A stretch of 64,000 bases of DNA from Agromyces sp. G08B096 (lineage in GTDB: Bacteria; Actinomycetota; Actinomycetes; Actinomycetales; Microbacteriaceae). The notes beneath the pieces are model-generated. The model was given only the letters and a program-made list of their open reading frames with translations, was not told the DNA's origin and searched no databases. The stretch is taken from positions 1,984,001 to 2,048,000 of the forward strand of contig NZ_CP158374.1 in assembly GCF_040267705.1 (NCBI RefSeq). Reading direction: 5' to 3'. Both the position numbers and the translations under genes were made by a program. Position 1 is the first letter of the stretch; each line of letters opens with the position of its first letter. This document shows positions 8,327 through 16,276 of the stretch, in pieces.

Positions 8327-8878
8327 ATGACCGACCTCGACACCGGAGCCGTCACGAGCTTCCCCGGCACCGAGACCGCGGTGCTCGCTGGCGGCTGTTT
8401 CTGGGGCATGCAGGATCTGATCCGGAAGCTGCCGGGCGTCGTTCAGACGCGCGTCGGCTACACCGGCGGGCAGAACGAGCACGCCACGTACCGCAACCAT
8501 CCGGGGCATGCGGAGGCGATCGAGATCGTCTACGACCCCGAGCGGACGAGCTACCGCGACCTGCTGGAGTTCTTCTTCCAGATCCACGACCCGTCGACGT
8601 TGAACCGGCAGGGCAACGACATCGGCACGAGCTACCGTTCGGCGATCTTCCCGACGACTCCCGAGCAGGAGGCGGTCGCGCGCGACACGATCGCCGATGT
8701 CGACGCGTCGGGCATCTGGCCGGGTGAGGTGGTCACGACCATCGAGCCGTCAGGGGCGTTCTGGGAGGCGGAGCCGGAGCACCAGGACTACCTGGAGCGG
8801 ATTCCGTGGGGCTACACGTGCCACTACGTGCGGCCGGGCTGGAAGCTGCCGAAGCGCGACGCGACGCCGGCCTCGTAG
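8327..8878 (+). CDS. msrA: Peptide-methionine (S)-S-oxide reductase
   Basis: This 183-residue enzyme reduces the S epimer of methionine sulfoxide. It carries the catalytic GGCFWG motif near residue 24, GYTGG, and the typical C-terminal region [16 protein letters not shown]. It is full length for MsrA. It is co-transcribed with msrB and the pair is followed by a strong stem-loop. An AAGGAG ribosome site precedes the ATG, lying within the end of msrB. Confidence 0.96.
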   Translation: MTDLDTGAVTSFPGTETAVLAGGCFWGMQDLIRKLPGVVQTRVGYTGGQNEHATYRNHPGHAEAIEIVYDPERTSYRDLLEFFFQIHDPSTLNRQGNDIGTSYRSAIFPTTPEQEAVARDTIADVDASGIWPGEVVTTIEPSGAFWEAEPEHQDYLERIPWGYTCHYVRPGWKLPKRDATPAS

Positions 8879-8901
8879 CCGAGCGCCGGTGCGGCGCGCC
8901 T

Positions 8902-8944
8902 GACTTCGGGCCGCGGCGGGTCAGTCCCGTCGCGGCCCGAAGTC
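8902..8944. terminator. Bidirectional terminator hairpin
   Basis: A stem of 14 perfect pairs (GACTTCGGGCCGCG with its complement), extended by a further inner GGG/CCC, lies just after msrA. Its right arm includes the last codons and stop of the convergent small SOS-boxed gene, so it can terminate both. Confidence 0.75.
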
Positions 8945-9190
8945 GGGGTAGCCGCGGAACGGCGCCGGACCGTGGCTCTGCACGAACCGCGAGTGCACTT
9001 CGCGGCACGCGGTGCGGAGCGTGGCGTAGTGGCCGATCAGCTCCCCCGCGGCGTCGTCGGCCCGGTAGCCGAGATCGTCGCCGATCGTGAGGATCTCGAC
9101 GACCCCGTAGCACCGTCCGTACTGGTCGCGCAGCTCCCACCGGCCGGGCGTCGGCTCATCGGCGGCGAGGATCGGATGCCACGTGACCAC
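8921..9190 (-). CDS. Small hypothetical protein under a LexA box
   Basis: This 89-residue protein starts VVTWHPILAADEPTPGRW and has a compact alpha/beta-like composition with GRCYGVVEILTIGDDLGY; I do not recognise a named family. The GTG start at 9190 was chosen because a TATGTT -10 box lies six bases upstream and is embedded in a perfect match to the actinobacterial LexA box. It is therefore predicted to be induced by DNA damage from a leaderless transcript. A longer reading starting at 9226 would run through the operator and is unlikely. The role in the damage response is unknown. Confidence 0.72.
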   Translation of the reverse strand: MVTWHPILAADEPTPGRWELRDQYGRCYGVVEILTIGDDLGYRADDAAGELIGHYATLRTACREVHSRFVQSHGPAPFRGYPDFGPRRD

Positions 9191-9191
9191 G

Positions 9192-9211
9192 ATTCGAACA
9201 TACGTTCGAAT
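9192..9211. promoter_or_regulatory. LexA (SOS) box overlapping a -10 element
   Basis: The core CGAACATACGTTCG fits the actinobacterial SOS consensus CGAACRNRYGTTYG on both strands, within a 20-bp near-perfect palindrome. On the minus strand the box contains the -10 hexamer TATGTT of the 89-residue gene, so bound LexA would directly block its transcription. No plausible gene starts on the plus side. Confidence 0.82.
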
Positions 9212-9250
9212 CGGCCGACACGCCAAACCCCGGCGAAGCGACAGGACGGC

Positions 9251-9433
9251 TCAGGAGCCCTCGTCGGCGGTGGGCGGCTCGCCCGGCCGTACCGCCGCGG
9301 TCTCGGCGATGTCGATGCGGGTGACGCCGCCCGGCCGCTCCGTCACCTCGATGCGGGGGTCGGCGTCGTGCTCGTCGGCCTTCGGCGCCGCGGTGAGCTG
9401 CTCTCGCCGCTGGTCGGGATCTGCTGCTGCCAT
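9251..9433 (-). CDS. Small conserved hypothetical protein
   Basis: This 60-residue, mainly acidic protein has a core PRIEVTERPGGVTRIDIAET; from memory, short proteins with an EVTER-GGVTRIDI-like core occur in related actinobacteria, sometimes mislabelled as multidrug transporters. It has no membrane segment, so that label is wrong here. A GAGG element about 12 bases before the ATG is an acceptable ribosome site. It lies downstream of soxR on the same strand (62-bp gap) and may be read from the same transcript. Function unknown. Confidence 0.55.
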   Translation of the reverse strand: MAAADPDQRREQLTAAPKADEHDADPRIEVTERPGGVTRIDIAETAAVRPGEPPTADEGS

Positions 9434-9495
9434 GGGCCGACGCTACCTCGGCCGCCCGCTCCGCGGCCATGGCTTGCGGGCGCCCGCACGGCGCG

Positions 9496-9984
9496 CTAGT
9501 CGAGGTCGGGGTCGAGCCGTCTCGGCCCTGCGCCGGCGTCGCCCAGCGCGTCGTCGGGGTTCAGCAGCGCGCAGGCCTTCATCGAGAGGCACCCGCAGCC
9601 GATGCATCCGGTGAGCTCGCGCTCGAGCTGCTCGATGCCGCGGCGGCGTTCCTCGAGCTGCCGTTTCCACTGCCTCGACGCGCGCTGCCAGTCGTCGTGG
9701 CTCGGGGTGCGCTCGAGCGGCACATCGGCGAACGCGGACTGCACGTCGGTGAGCGGGATGCCGAGCCGTTTGGCGACGGCGATGAGCGAGACCCGGCGCA
9801 GCATGTGCCGGGGATAGCGCCGCTGGTTGCCGCCGGTGCGGACCGCCGCGATGAGCCCGAGGTCCTCGTAGAACCGCAGCGCGGAGGCGGCGACGCCCGT
9901 GCGCCGGCTCATCTCTCCGATCGAGAGCAGCTCGTCGGGCGCATGGCGGCCGGACTCGCCGTCGGCGGCGCGGGGGCTGGACAC
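9496..9984 (-). CDS. soxR: Redox-sensitive transcriptional activator SoxR
   Basis: This 162-residue MerR-family regulator has an N-terminal winged HTH (about residues 20-90; LSIGEMSRRTGVAASALRFY) and a dimerisation helix. Its C-terminal cluster is CIGCGCLSMKAC, the C-x2-C-x-C-x5-C spacing that holds the [2Fe-2S] sensor of SoxR. Oxidation by redox-cycling compounds should switch it to the activating state. It starts with GTG and is divergent from fdxA; the intergenic region holds a promoter with the 19-bp spacer typical of MerR-type activation, so the ferredoxin-flavin reductase operon is its probable target. Confidence 0.93.
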   Translation of the reverse strand: MSSPRAADGESGRHAPDELLSIGEMSRRTGVAASALRFYEDLGLIAAVRTGGNQRRYPRHMLRRVSLIAVAKRLGIPLTDVQSAFADVPLERTPSHDDWQRASRQWKRQLEERRRGIEQLERELTGCIGCGCLSMKACALLNPDDALGDAGAGPRRLDPDLD

Positions 9985-10000
9985 GCGGCATCCTCTCGTT

Positions 10001-10031
10001 TTGACTTGAAGCCTACTCGAGGTTTTACGGT
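10001..10031 (+). promoter_or_regulatory. MerR/SoxR-type promoter of the fdxA operon
   Basis: TTGACT (10001-10006) and TACGGT (10026-10031) are separated by 19 bp instead of 17, the hallmark of promoters twisted open by MerR-family activators. The spacer contains the imperfect dyad CTTGAAGCCTACTCGAGG, which resembles the SoxR box CCTCAAGTTAACTTGAGG read from memory. It lies 17 bp from the start of soxR, so autoregulation is also likely. Confidence 0.65.
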
Positions 10032-10035
10032 GGGC

Positions 10036-10080
10036 ATGGCCCCGCCCGAGGGCCCGACCCGAGGAGTGGAACCGACGTGA
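10036..10080 (+). other. Possible 14-codon leader ORF overlapping the fdxA start
   Basis: An ATG four bases after the -10 box opens a 14-residue frame ([14 protein letters not shown]) whose TGA stop overlaps the GTG start of fdxA as GTGA. If transcribed from its first base it would be a leaderless leader peptide coupled to fdxA translation. The distance from the -10 box is short, so the ATG may not be in the transcript at all. Confidence 0.3.
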
Positions 10081-10403
10081 CCTACGTGATCGCCCTGCCC
10101 TGCGTCGATGTGAAGGACAAGGCGTGCATCGACGAGTGTCCCGTCGACTGCATCTACGAGGGCGAACGCTCGCTCTACATCCACCCCGACGAGTGCGTCG
10201 ACTGCGGCGCGTGCGAGCCCGTGTGCCCCGTCGAGGCGATCTACTACGAAGACGACGTCCCCGACGAGTGGGCCGACTACTACCAGGCCAACGTCGAGTT
10301 CTTCGACGAGATCGGTTCCCCGGGCGGCGCGGCCAAGGTGGGCGTCATCCCCAAGGACCACCCGATCATCGCCGCCCTCCCGCCCCAGGCGGCGCACGCG
10401 TGA
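10077..10403 (+). CDS. fdxA: Ferredoxin FdxA (7Fe-type)
   Basis: This 108-residue ferredoxin has two clusters of ligands: an N-terminal region with Cys at CVDV, CIDEC and CPVDCIYEG, and a C-terminal [16 protein letters not shown]. The layout is that of the actinobacterial FdxA family with one [3Fe-4S] and one [4Fe-4S] cluster. It carries electrons in the cytoplasm. The GTG start follows a GAGGAG site. It leads an operon with a flavin reductase (GTGA overlap) under a SoxR-type promoter, suggesting a role in oxidative or redox-drug stress. Confidence 0.93.
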   Translation: MTYVIALPCVDVKDKACIDECPVDCIYEGERSLYIHPDECVDCGACEPVCPVEAIYYEDDVPDEWADYYQANVEFFDEIGSPGGAAKVGVIPKDHPIIAALPPQAAHA

Positions 10404-10921
10404 CCGGCGCGGAGGCGGCCGTCCCCGTGCCCACGCCGGTCGGCGAGGCGATGAAGCACGCGTTCCGGATGCATCCCGCCGGAGTCGCCCTCATCGCCGC
10501 CGCGACCGCGACCGGCCCGGTGGGGCTCACCGCGTCCTCGGTCGCCTCCGTCGCCGTCGACCCGCCCGCGATCTCGTTCTCGGTCACCCGCGGCACCGGC
10601 ACGGCCGGCGCGCTGCTCGCGACCCCCACCTTCGCGGTGAACTTCCTCGCGGAGCACCACGCGGGACTCGCCCGTGTCTTCGCGCGCTCGGGCGCGCCCC
10701 GGTTCACGCCCGACCAGGGCTGGCAGCGCCTGCCCACCGGCGAGCCGTTCCTTCCCGACGCGACCGCGGTGCTGCGCGGCCGGGCGCTCGAACGGATCCC
10801 GGTCGGCAGCTCGACGCTCGTGCTCGCCGAGGTGCTCGAGGTGCGCCTCGGCCCCGACGCTCCCCCGCTGCTGTTCCGCGATCGGCGCTTCCTCCGGCTC
10901 GGCGGCGACGTCGGAGAGTGA
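10400..10921 (+). CDS. Flavin reductase family protein
   Basis: This 173-residue protein has the FMN-binding split-barrel fold of NADH:flavin reductases: the N-terminal [25 protein letters not shown] strand, DPPAISFSV and [17 protein letters not shown] are family signatures. It would pass electrons from NAD(P)H to free or bound flavin. It overlaps fdxA by four bases, so ferredoxin and flavin reductase are made together. The exact partner (monooxygenase or ferredoxin) cannot be decided from sequence. Confidence 0.88.
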   Translation: MTGAEAAVPVPTPVGEAMKHAFRMHPAGVALIAAATATGPVGLTASSVASVAVDPPAISFSVTRGTGTAGALLATPTFAVNFLAEHHAGLARVFARSGAPRFTPDQGWQRLPTGEPFLPDATAVLRGRALERIPVGSSTLVLAEVLEVRLGPDAPPLLFRDRRFLRLGGDVGE

Positions 10922-10960
10922 CCCGCCGCGGGCCGGACGTGCCGTCCGCGTCCGCGCCGC

Positions 10961-11548
10961 TCAATCGGCGAGCGCGGCGGCCACCAGTGCCTGCAGCTCG
11001 GGCACGACCTCGGCCTCGAACCACGGGTTCGCCGCCAGCCAGCGGGCGTTCAGCCCGGAGGGGTGCACGATCGGGACCGCGCCCGGCAGGTGGTCGCGCC
11101 AGGCCCGCACCGTCTCGGTCAGCGTCGCCTTCCGCGCGTCGCCCAGGTAGTACCGCTGCGCGTACCCGCCGACGAGGATCCGCAGGCGCGCCTCTGGCAG
11201 CCGCGCGAGGATCGACGGATGCCACCGCGGGGCGATGTCCTTCCGCGGCGGCGCATCGCCGGAGCCCGCGCGGCCCGGATAGTAGAAGTCCATCGGCACG
11301 ATCGCGAACGACGCGGGGTCGTGGAACTGCTCGCGGGTGACGCCGAGCCAGCGCACGAGCCGATCGCCGCTCGGGTCGTGCCACGGGATGTTGGCCTCCT
11401 GGGCCCGGCGCCCGGGCGCCTGCCCGACCACGACGACCCGTGAGGTCGCCGAGCCGGTGAACAGCGGCGCCCAGCCCTGCGCGGTGAGCGCCGCGTTGGC
11501 CGGGTCCGCGGCGATGGCGGCGCGGAGGTCGGCGAGGTCGTCGGTCAC
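10961..11548 (-). CDS. Uracil-DNA glycosylase superfamily protein
   Basis: This 195-residue protein has the uracil-DNA glycosylase fold: motif 1 VVVVGQAPGRRAQEANIPW, a substrate-pocket region PMDFYYPGRAGSGDAPPR, and motif 2 HPSGLNARW. It should act in base-excision repair on uracil or other damaged bases. It is shorter than classical Ung and belongs to a separate branch often called UDG-family protein; whether it is active on uracil cannot be told from sequence. It is convergent with the flavin reductase gene and divergent from the OleA-like operon. Confidence 0.88.
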   Translation of the reverse strand: MTDDLADLRAAIAADPANAALTAQGWAPLFTGSATSRVVVVGQAPGRRAQEANIPWHDPSGDRLVRWLGVTREQFHDPASFAIVPMDFYYPGRAGSGDAPPRKDIAPRWHPSILARLPEARLRILVGGYAQRYYLGDARKATLTETVRAWRDHLPGAVPIVHPSGLNARWLAANPWFEAEVVPELQALVAAALAD

Positions 11549-11618
11549 CCGTCCATCCTCGCCGACGTGCTGCCCGGCTGGCTGTGCGCGGAACGCGCGC
11601 CGCGGGCCGCCGGCTGGC

Positions 11619-11624
11619 TAGGCT
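11619..11624 (+). promoter_or_regulatory. -10 box of the OleA-like operon (leaderless)
   Basis: TAGGCT is followed by seven bases and then the GTG start codon at 11632, so the operon message probably begins at the start codon. No repeat of the TetR palindrome found at 19082 is present here. Confidence 0.5.
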
Positions 11625-11631
11625 CGTGCGA

Positions 11632-12633
11632 GTGCGCTCCACCCGCCTCGCCGCCGTCGCCGCCCACCTGCCCGACCGCGTCCGCACCGCCCGTGAGACC
11701 GAGCGCGCGCTCCGCGCGGAGAACCCCGGGCTGAAGCTCGCGACGGGGCTCATCGAACGGATGACCGGGGTCGGCCGGGTCCATCTCCGTCCAGAGGGCT
11801 GGCAGGCCTCCGATCTCGCGGTCGCCGCCGCCCGCGTCGCGCTCGACCGCTCCCCCGGCCCGGTCGACCAGCTCATCTTCGCCAGCGCCAGTCAAGACCT
11901 CGTCGAGCCGGCCACGAGCCACATCGTGAACGCGAAGCTCGGCCTCGGCGTCCCGGTGTTCGACGTGAAGAACGCCTGCAACTCCGTGGTCAACGCGATG
12001 CAGGTCGGCGATGCGATGATCCGGGCCGGGCAGGCGCGGCGCATCCTCATCGCCAGCGGCGAGGCGCCCACCGCGGGCGTCCGCTGGCGGGTGCGCGATC
12101 ATGCGCAGTTCATCCGCTCCTTCCCGGGATACGTGATGAGCGACGCCGGTGCGGCGATCGTGCTCGAAGCGGATGACTCGGGCCGGGCGGGCATCCTCGA
12201 TTCGGCGTTCCACGCCGTCTCGGAGCACTGGTCGATCGGCACGCTGCCTGGCGGCGGCACCATCGGCGGGCACGACCCCGACAGTCTCTATTTCGACATG
12301 GACGGCGCCGGCCTGCAGCAGGCGTTCCTCGACCTCGGCCCCGAGCCCGTGCTCGACCTGCTGCGGCGGCACGGGCTCGCAGCATCCGATTTCGACCTCG
12401 TGGCGATCCACCAGGTCGCGCTGCCCTACCTGCCGCCGATCTTCGAACGGCTCGGCGTCCCGGGCGACCGGACCGTCGTGACCGTGGGCGAGCACGGCAA
12501 CCTCGCGTCGGCGACGCTGCCGCTGCAGCTGGAGCTGGCCCGGGAGCGCGGCATGGTCGGCCCCGGCAGCCTGGTCCTCCTCATCGGCCTCGCCGGCGGC
12601 ATCAGCCTCGGCCTGATGATGGTGCGCCTGTGA
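11632..12633 (+). CDS. OleA-like 3-oxoacyl synthase III (thiolase fold)
   Basis: This 333-residue protein is a ketoacyl-synthase III-type condensing enzyme. The catalytic Cys is in DVKNACNSVVNAMQ (about residue 118), the His in VAIHQVALPYL (about residue 264) and the Asn in VGEHGNLASAT (about residue 293). GEHGN and HQV-x2-P resemble OleA, which joins two acyl-CoAs head to head to a beta-keto acid, more than FabH (YGNTSAAS). Operon partners similar to OleC and OleD support that reading. It begins at GTG 11632 behind a -10 box and overlaps the next gene by four bases. An alternative is a FabH-like starter synthase. Confidence 0.82.
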   Translation: MRSTRLAAVAAHLPDRVRTARETERALRAENPGLKLATGLIERMTGVGRVHLRPEGWQASDLAVAAARVALDRSPGPVDQLIFASASQDLVEPATSHIVNAKLGLGVPVFDVKNACNSVVNAMQVGDAMIRAGQARRILIASGEAPTAGVRWRVRDHAQFIRSFPGYVMSDAGAAIVLEADDSGRAGILDSAFHAVSEHWSIGTLPGGGTIGGHDPDSLYFDMDGAGLQQAFLDLGPEPVLDLLRRHGLAASDFDLVAIHQVALPYLPPIFERLGVPGDRTVVTVGEHGNLASATLPLQLELARERGMVGPGSLVLLIGLAGGISLGLMMVRL

Positions 12634-14588
12634 CGGGCCGCCTCGCCGTCGTCGTGCCGGTCTTCGACGAAGCCGCCGGCATCATGCCCACCCTCGAGGC
12701 CCTCGCCTCGCAGGACGACGCCGACTTCGACGCCGTGTTCGTCGACAACGGCTCGACCGACGACAGCGCCGCGGTCATCCGTGCCTTCGCCCGCGACCGC
12801 GGGCTCGACCGCTGGCGTGTCGTCCACGAGCCGCAGAAGGGCACCGGCGCCGCCGCCGACACCGGCATGCGCGCCGCGATCGACGCCGGAGCGACCCTCC
12901 TCGCCCGGACCGACGCCGACTGCCTGCCCCGAGCCGACTGGACGGCGAGCATCCGCCGGGCGCTCACCGCTCCCACCGAGGGCGGGCTCGGCCTGCAGCT
13001 CGTGGGCGGCGAGCTGGTGCCCCGCACGGACGAGGGGCTCGGCTGGGCGACCAGGGCGGCGCTCCGCGGCGCCGTCCACCTCGCGGAGGCGTTCGGGCGG
13101 GTGCGTCCCGGCAACCGCGACGACGGCTACCTCGGCCCGTACCTCATGGCAGCCGGGTGCAACGTCGGCATCACCGCCGAGCTCTACCTCGCGGCGGGCG
13201 GCTTCCCGCGCACACGTATCGAGGAGCTGCACGAGGACCGGGCGCTCGTGAACGCCGTGCGCCGGATCACCCGCGACTACGCCAGGCGGCGGGACGTCGT
13301 CGTGTACGGGTCGAGCCGGCGGGTGCAGGCGTGGGGACTCGCGAACACCCTGCTCTGGTACAAGGACCATGCGTACCGCCCGGCCGTCGTCGACATCCGC
13401 GACCCCGCCGCCGTGGCGCGCGAACCGCGGGCGTCCGTCGCCCTCGCCCGCCGCTTTGAGCGGCGCGTGGTGCGCGCCGCCCACCCGTTCGCCTTCCCCG
13501 CCGTGTCGGCGATCCCCGGCCGCGTCCGACGGGTGCCCGGGCTCGGCGTCGTCGTGAAGGACGCCGAGGTGCTCCGTTCGGTGCTCCTCGACACCGCCAC
13601 GTTCAGCAAGACCGGCCCGGGCGCGCCGAGCGATCTCTGGACACCCGTGCTCGGCCCGAGCGTGCTGCTCAACATGGAGGGCGCGGAGCACCGCGAGCTC
13701 CGCAGGAAGCTCGCCCCGCTCTTCGCGCCCGCCTTCGTCGACCGGCTCGTCGACGACGCCCTTGGCGGTGCCGCCGCCGAGCTCGGCGCACGGCTGGCGC
13801 GAGGCGAGCGGGTCGACCTCGTCGCACACGCCCGTCGGTCGGCGAGCGCCGTGATCAGCCGCCTCGTGGGCCTCGACCACGACGTCGTCGACGACGAGCT
13901 GTTCGCCCGGGTGTCGGCGGTCACGGGGTTCGTGACCCTGGCCCGCCCGCGGCTCACCGGGCGCCGGCTCGCCGTCGCCCGTGGCATCCTCGGCGAACTC
14001 GGCGAGCACGCGTCCAGGGCGTACGCGGGCGACGAGTCCACCGTCCCCGGCCGTATGCGCGCGCTCGGCCTCGACGAACGCGAGGCGCTCGGCGCGGTGG
14101 GCGCGTTCGTGCTCACGGGCACCGAGACGCTCGTGTCGTTCGTGCCGCGCCTCGCGGCCATCCTCGTCGACAGCGGCTGGCACGCGCTGCTCGCGGCCGA
14201 CCGGTCGCTCGTCGACGCGGCGGTCGCCGAGGCCCTGCGGGTCACCACCCCCTCGCCCGTCATGCTGCGCTCCGTCGCCCGCGACGGCGCCGTGGGCGAC
14301 CTCCCGGTGCGGCGCGGCGAACGCGTGGTGCTCGGCACCTACTGGGCGAACCGCGCCCTCGGCGACTTCGATCCCGTGGGCAATCCCGCCGCCTCACTCA
14401 AGCAGCTCTGGTTCGGGGCGGGCGTGCACTTCTGCCTCGGCGCGCCGCTCGCGACCGCGCAGATCCGCACGACGCTCGACCCGCTGCTCGCGACGCCGGA
14501 GCTGCGCGTCGTCGAGCGCCGTCCGGCGCGCGGCGTGCTCATCCCGGCGTACGCGCGACTCGTCGTCGAGGGGGCGGGCGCACGATGA
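12630..14588 (+). CDS. Glycosyltransferase family 2 - cytochrome P450 fusion protein
   Basis: This is a single continuous 652-residue frame with two domains. Residues about 5-245 form a GT-A glycosyltransferase 2 (VVVPVFDEAAG, VDNGSTDDS, and RTDADCLP as the metal/nucleotide-sugar site). Residues about 270-650 form a complete P450: helix-C region EHRELRRKLAPLF, I-helix LTGTETL, K-helix EALR, and the haem loop WFGAGVHFCLGAP with the axial Cys. I know of no characterised enzyme with this arrangement. It would couple sugar transfer and oxidation on the product of the neighbouring ole-like genes. It overlaps both neighbours by four bases, so a sequencing-error fusion is unlikely but should be excluded. 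Confidence 0.85.
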   Translation: MTGRLAVVVPVFDEAAGIMPTLEALASQDDADFDAVFVDNGSTDDSAAVIRAFARDRGLDRWRVVHEPQKGTGAAADTGMRAAIDAGATLLARTDADCLPRADWTASIRRALTAPTEGGLGLQLVGGELVPRTDEGLGWATRAALRGAVHLAEAFGRVRPGNRDDGYLGPYLMAAGCNVGITAELYLAAGGFPRTRIEELHEDRALVNAVRRITRDYARRRDVVVYGSSRRVQAWGLANTLLWYKDHAYRPAVVDIRDPAAVAREPRASVALARRFERRVVRAAHPFAFPAVSAIPGRVRRVPGLGVVVKDAEVLRSVLLDTATFSKTGPGAPSDLWTPVLGPSVLLNMEGAEHRELRRKLAPLFAPAFVDRLVDDALGGAAAELGARLARGERVDLVAHARRSASAVISRLVGLDHDVVDDELFARVSAVTGFVTLARPRLTGRRLAVARGILGELGEHASRAYAGDESTVPGRMRALGLDEREALGAVGAFVLTGTETLVSFVPRLAAILVDSGWHALLAADRSLVDAAVAEALRVTTPSPVMLRSVARDGAVGDLPVRRGERVVLGTYWANRALGDFDPVGNPAASLKQLWFGAGVHFCLGAPLATAQIRTTLDPLLATPELRVVERRPARGVLIPAYARLVVEGAGAR

Positions 14589-16276
14589 CCGACCTCGTCG
14601 CGGCCGTCCTCCAGGCGGTGGAACGGCATCCAGAGCTCCCGGCGATCTCCGCCGGTCGCTCCACGCTCACCTATGCCGAGCTCGGCGCCCGCATCCGCGC
14701 CACCGCGTCGGCCCTCCGCGCCGACGGGTTCGCCGACGGTGACCGGGTGCTCTTCTCCGTGCGGCCGGGCCCCGACGCGGTCGTGCTCGCGCTCGGCATC
14801 GTGCTCGCACGCGGCACTGTGGTCTTCGCCGATCCGGGCGCCGGGGAGGCGCTGTTCCGCGCCCGCGCGCGACTCGCGGCGCCGCGCTGGGTCGCGGCCG
14901 AGTCGCTCCTGCACCTCGCGTCGACGACGCTGTTCCGCCCGCTCGCCCGGCGGCGAGGGCTCGAGCTCGCCCCGTACCGCGAGCTGGTGCCCGAGGCTCG
15001 GCATCTCCGCGCCGGACCGTGGCTGCCAGGGGTGCCCCGCGGGGCACGGGCCGTTTCGGATCTCGCACGGGCTGCCGCTCGGGCGGCAGACCTGTCGCTC
15101 GCGAGCGACCACCCGGACGACGAGGCGCTCATCGTCTTCACGAGCGGCACCACCGACACCCCGAAGGCCGTGGTGCACACCCGGGGGTCGCTCGGCGCCG
15201 GCCTCGGCGACTTCGCCGCGGGTGTGGGGCTCTACGCCGGCCAGCTGGTCGTCACCGATCAGCTGATGGTCGGCATCCCCGCGCTCATCGCCGGCGCGCA
15301 CTGGCGGATGCCTCCGCGCAGCGCGGACCCCATCGCCCGGCCGGGCGACGTCCTCCCTCTGCTCGCGGATGCGGAGCTGCTGTTCGCGGTGCCCGCCGCG
15401 ATGGACGCGCTGCTCCGCGAGCTCGACGCCCACCCCGGGCTCGCGCCGTCCCGGCTCGAGACCATCGTGCTGGGCGGCGCACCCGTCCTGCGGCCGCTCC
15501 TCGAGCGGATCCGCCGACGATTCCCCGACACCGCGATCCGGGCGGTCTACGGCATGACCGAGATCCTCCCCGTCGCGATCATCGACGGCGACGAGAAGCT
15601 CGAGGCCTCTCCCGGGCGCGGCGACGTCGCCGGTGGCCGTGAGGTCGCGGGTACCGGCGGCGACCCCGTCGGCCGCCTCGTGCCGAGCGTCACCGCACGC
15701 ATCGACGACGGTGAGCTCGTGCTCTCCGGGCCCGGTCTCGCGCGCGGGTACTTGCACGACCTGCCCGCCCGTCCGCTCGCCGAACTCCGCACCGGCGACC
15801 TCGCTCGCCTCGACGGCGACCGGCTCACCCTGCTCGGGCGCGCGAAGGACATGTTCATCCGCGGCACCTGGAACGTCTACCCCGGCCTCTACGAGCCGAT
15901 CATCGCAGGACTCCCCGGCGTCGCTGAGGCCGTGCTCACCGGCGTGCCCGACGAGATCGGCGACGACCGCATCGTGCTCGTCCTCGTACCGGAGGCCGAC
16001 CGGCCCGCAGAGCTCACGGCGGAGCATCCGCTCGTCGCCGCCGTCGCCCGGGCGCTCCCCGGACTGATCGACGCGGGCGCCCTGCCCGACCTCGTGCTCG
16101 CGGCGGGCGACCTGCCGCGGTCGGGGCGGAGCAGCAAGCTCGACCGCGCCGGACTCGCGCGGGCGGTCGCCCGCCGGGTCGCCGGCGACGCGCAGCAGGC
16201 GCCGACGCGGGCCGGAAGCCGGGGTCCGAAGCTCGATTCGCACCACGGTTCGCACCACCAGGAGGAGGCAGGATGA
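14585..16276 (+). CDS. OleC-like AMP-dependent synthetase/ligase
   Basis: This 563-residue ANL-superfamily enzyme shows the adenylation motifs in order: P-loop VFTSGTTDTPKAVVHT (about residue 180), YGMTE, RTGDLARLDGDRLTLLGRAKD, and the C-terminal SGRSSKLDR with the catalytic Lys. OleC homologues adenylate a beta-hydroxy acid and close it to a beta-lactone; a fatty-acyl ligase is the alternative. The tail is unusual, His-rich (HHGSHHQEEAG), encoded by a direct repeat of TTCGCACCAC at 16237 and 16249 followed by the ribosome site of the next gene. It overlaps both neighbours by four bases (ATGA). Confidence 0.85.
   Translation: MTDLVAAVLQAVERHPELPAISAGRSTLTYAELGARIRATASALRADGFADGDRVLFSVRPGPDAVVLALGIVLARGTVVFADPGAGEALFRARARLAAPRWVAAESLLHLASTTLFRPLARRRGLELAPYRELVPEARHLRAGPWLPGVPRGARAVSDLARAAARAADLSLASDHPDDEALIVFTSGTTDTPKAVVHTRGSLGAGLGDFAAGVGLYAGQLVVTDQLMVGIPALIAGAHWRMPPRSADPIARPGDVLPLLADAELLFAVPAAMDALLRELDAHPGLAPSRLETIVLGGAPVLRPLLERIRRRFPDTAIRAVYGMTEILPVAIIDGDEKLEASPGRGDVAGGREVAGTGGDPVGRLVPSVTARIDDGELVLSGPGLARGYLHDLPARPLAELRTGDLARLDGDRLTLLGRAKDMFIRGTWNVYPGLYEPIIAGLPGVAEAVLTGVPDEIGDDRIVLVLVPEADRPAELTAEHPLVAAVARALPGLIDAGALPDLVLAAGDLPRSGRSSKLDRAGLARAVARRVAGDAQQAPTRAGSRGPKLDSHHGSHHQEEAG

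Noticed and set aside
9251-9433. Label as multidrug transporter for the 60-residue protein
   Set aside because: The sequence is short, acidic and has no hydrophobic segment.
9183-9614. 143-codon plus-strand frame starting at the LexA box
   Set aside because: It overlaps the 60-residue gene and soxR on the other strand, is Arg/Ser-rich and has no ribosome site; the -10 box in the LexA site points to the minus strand.
14339-16258. 639-codon minus-strand frame opposite the AMP ligase
   Set aside because: No recognisable motif; the plus strand carries all ANL-superfamily motifs.
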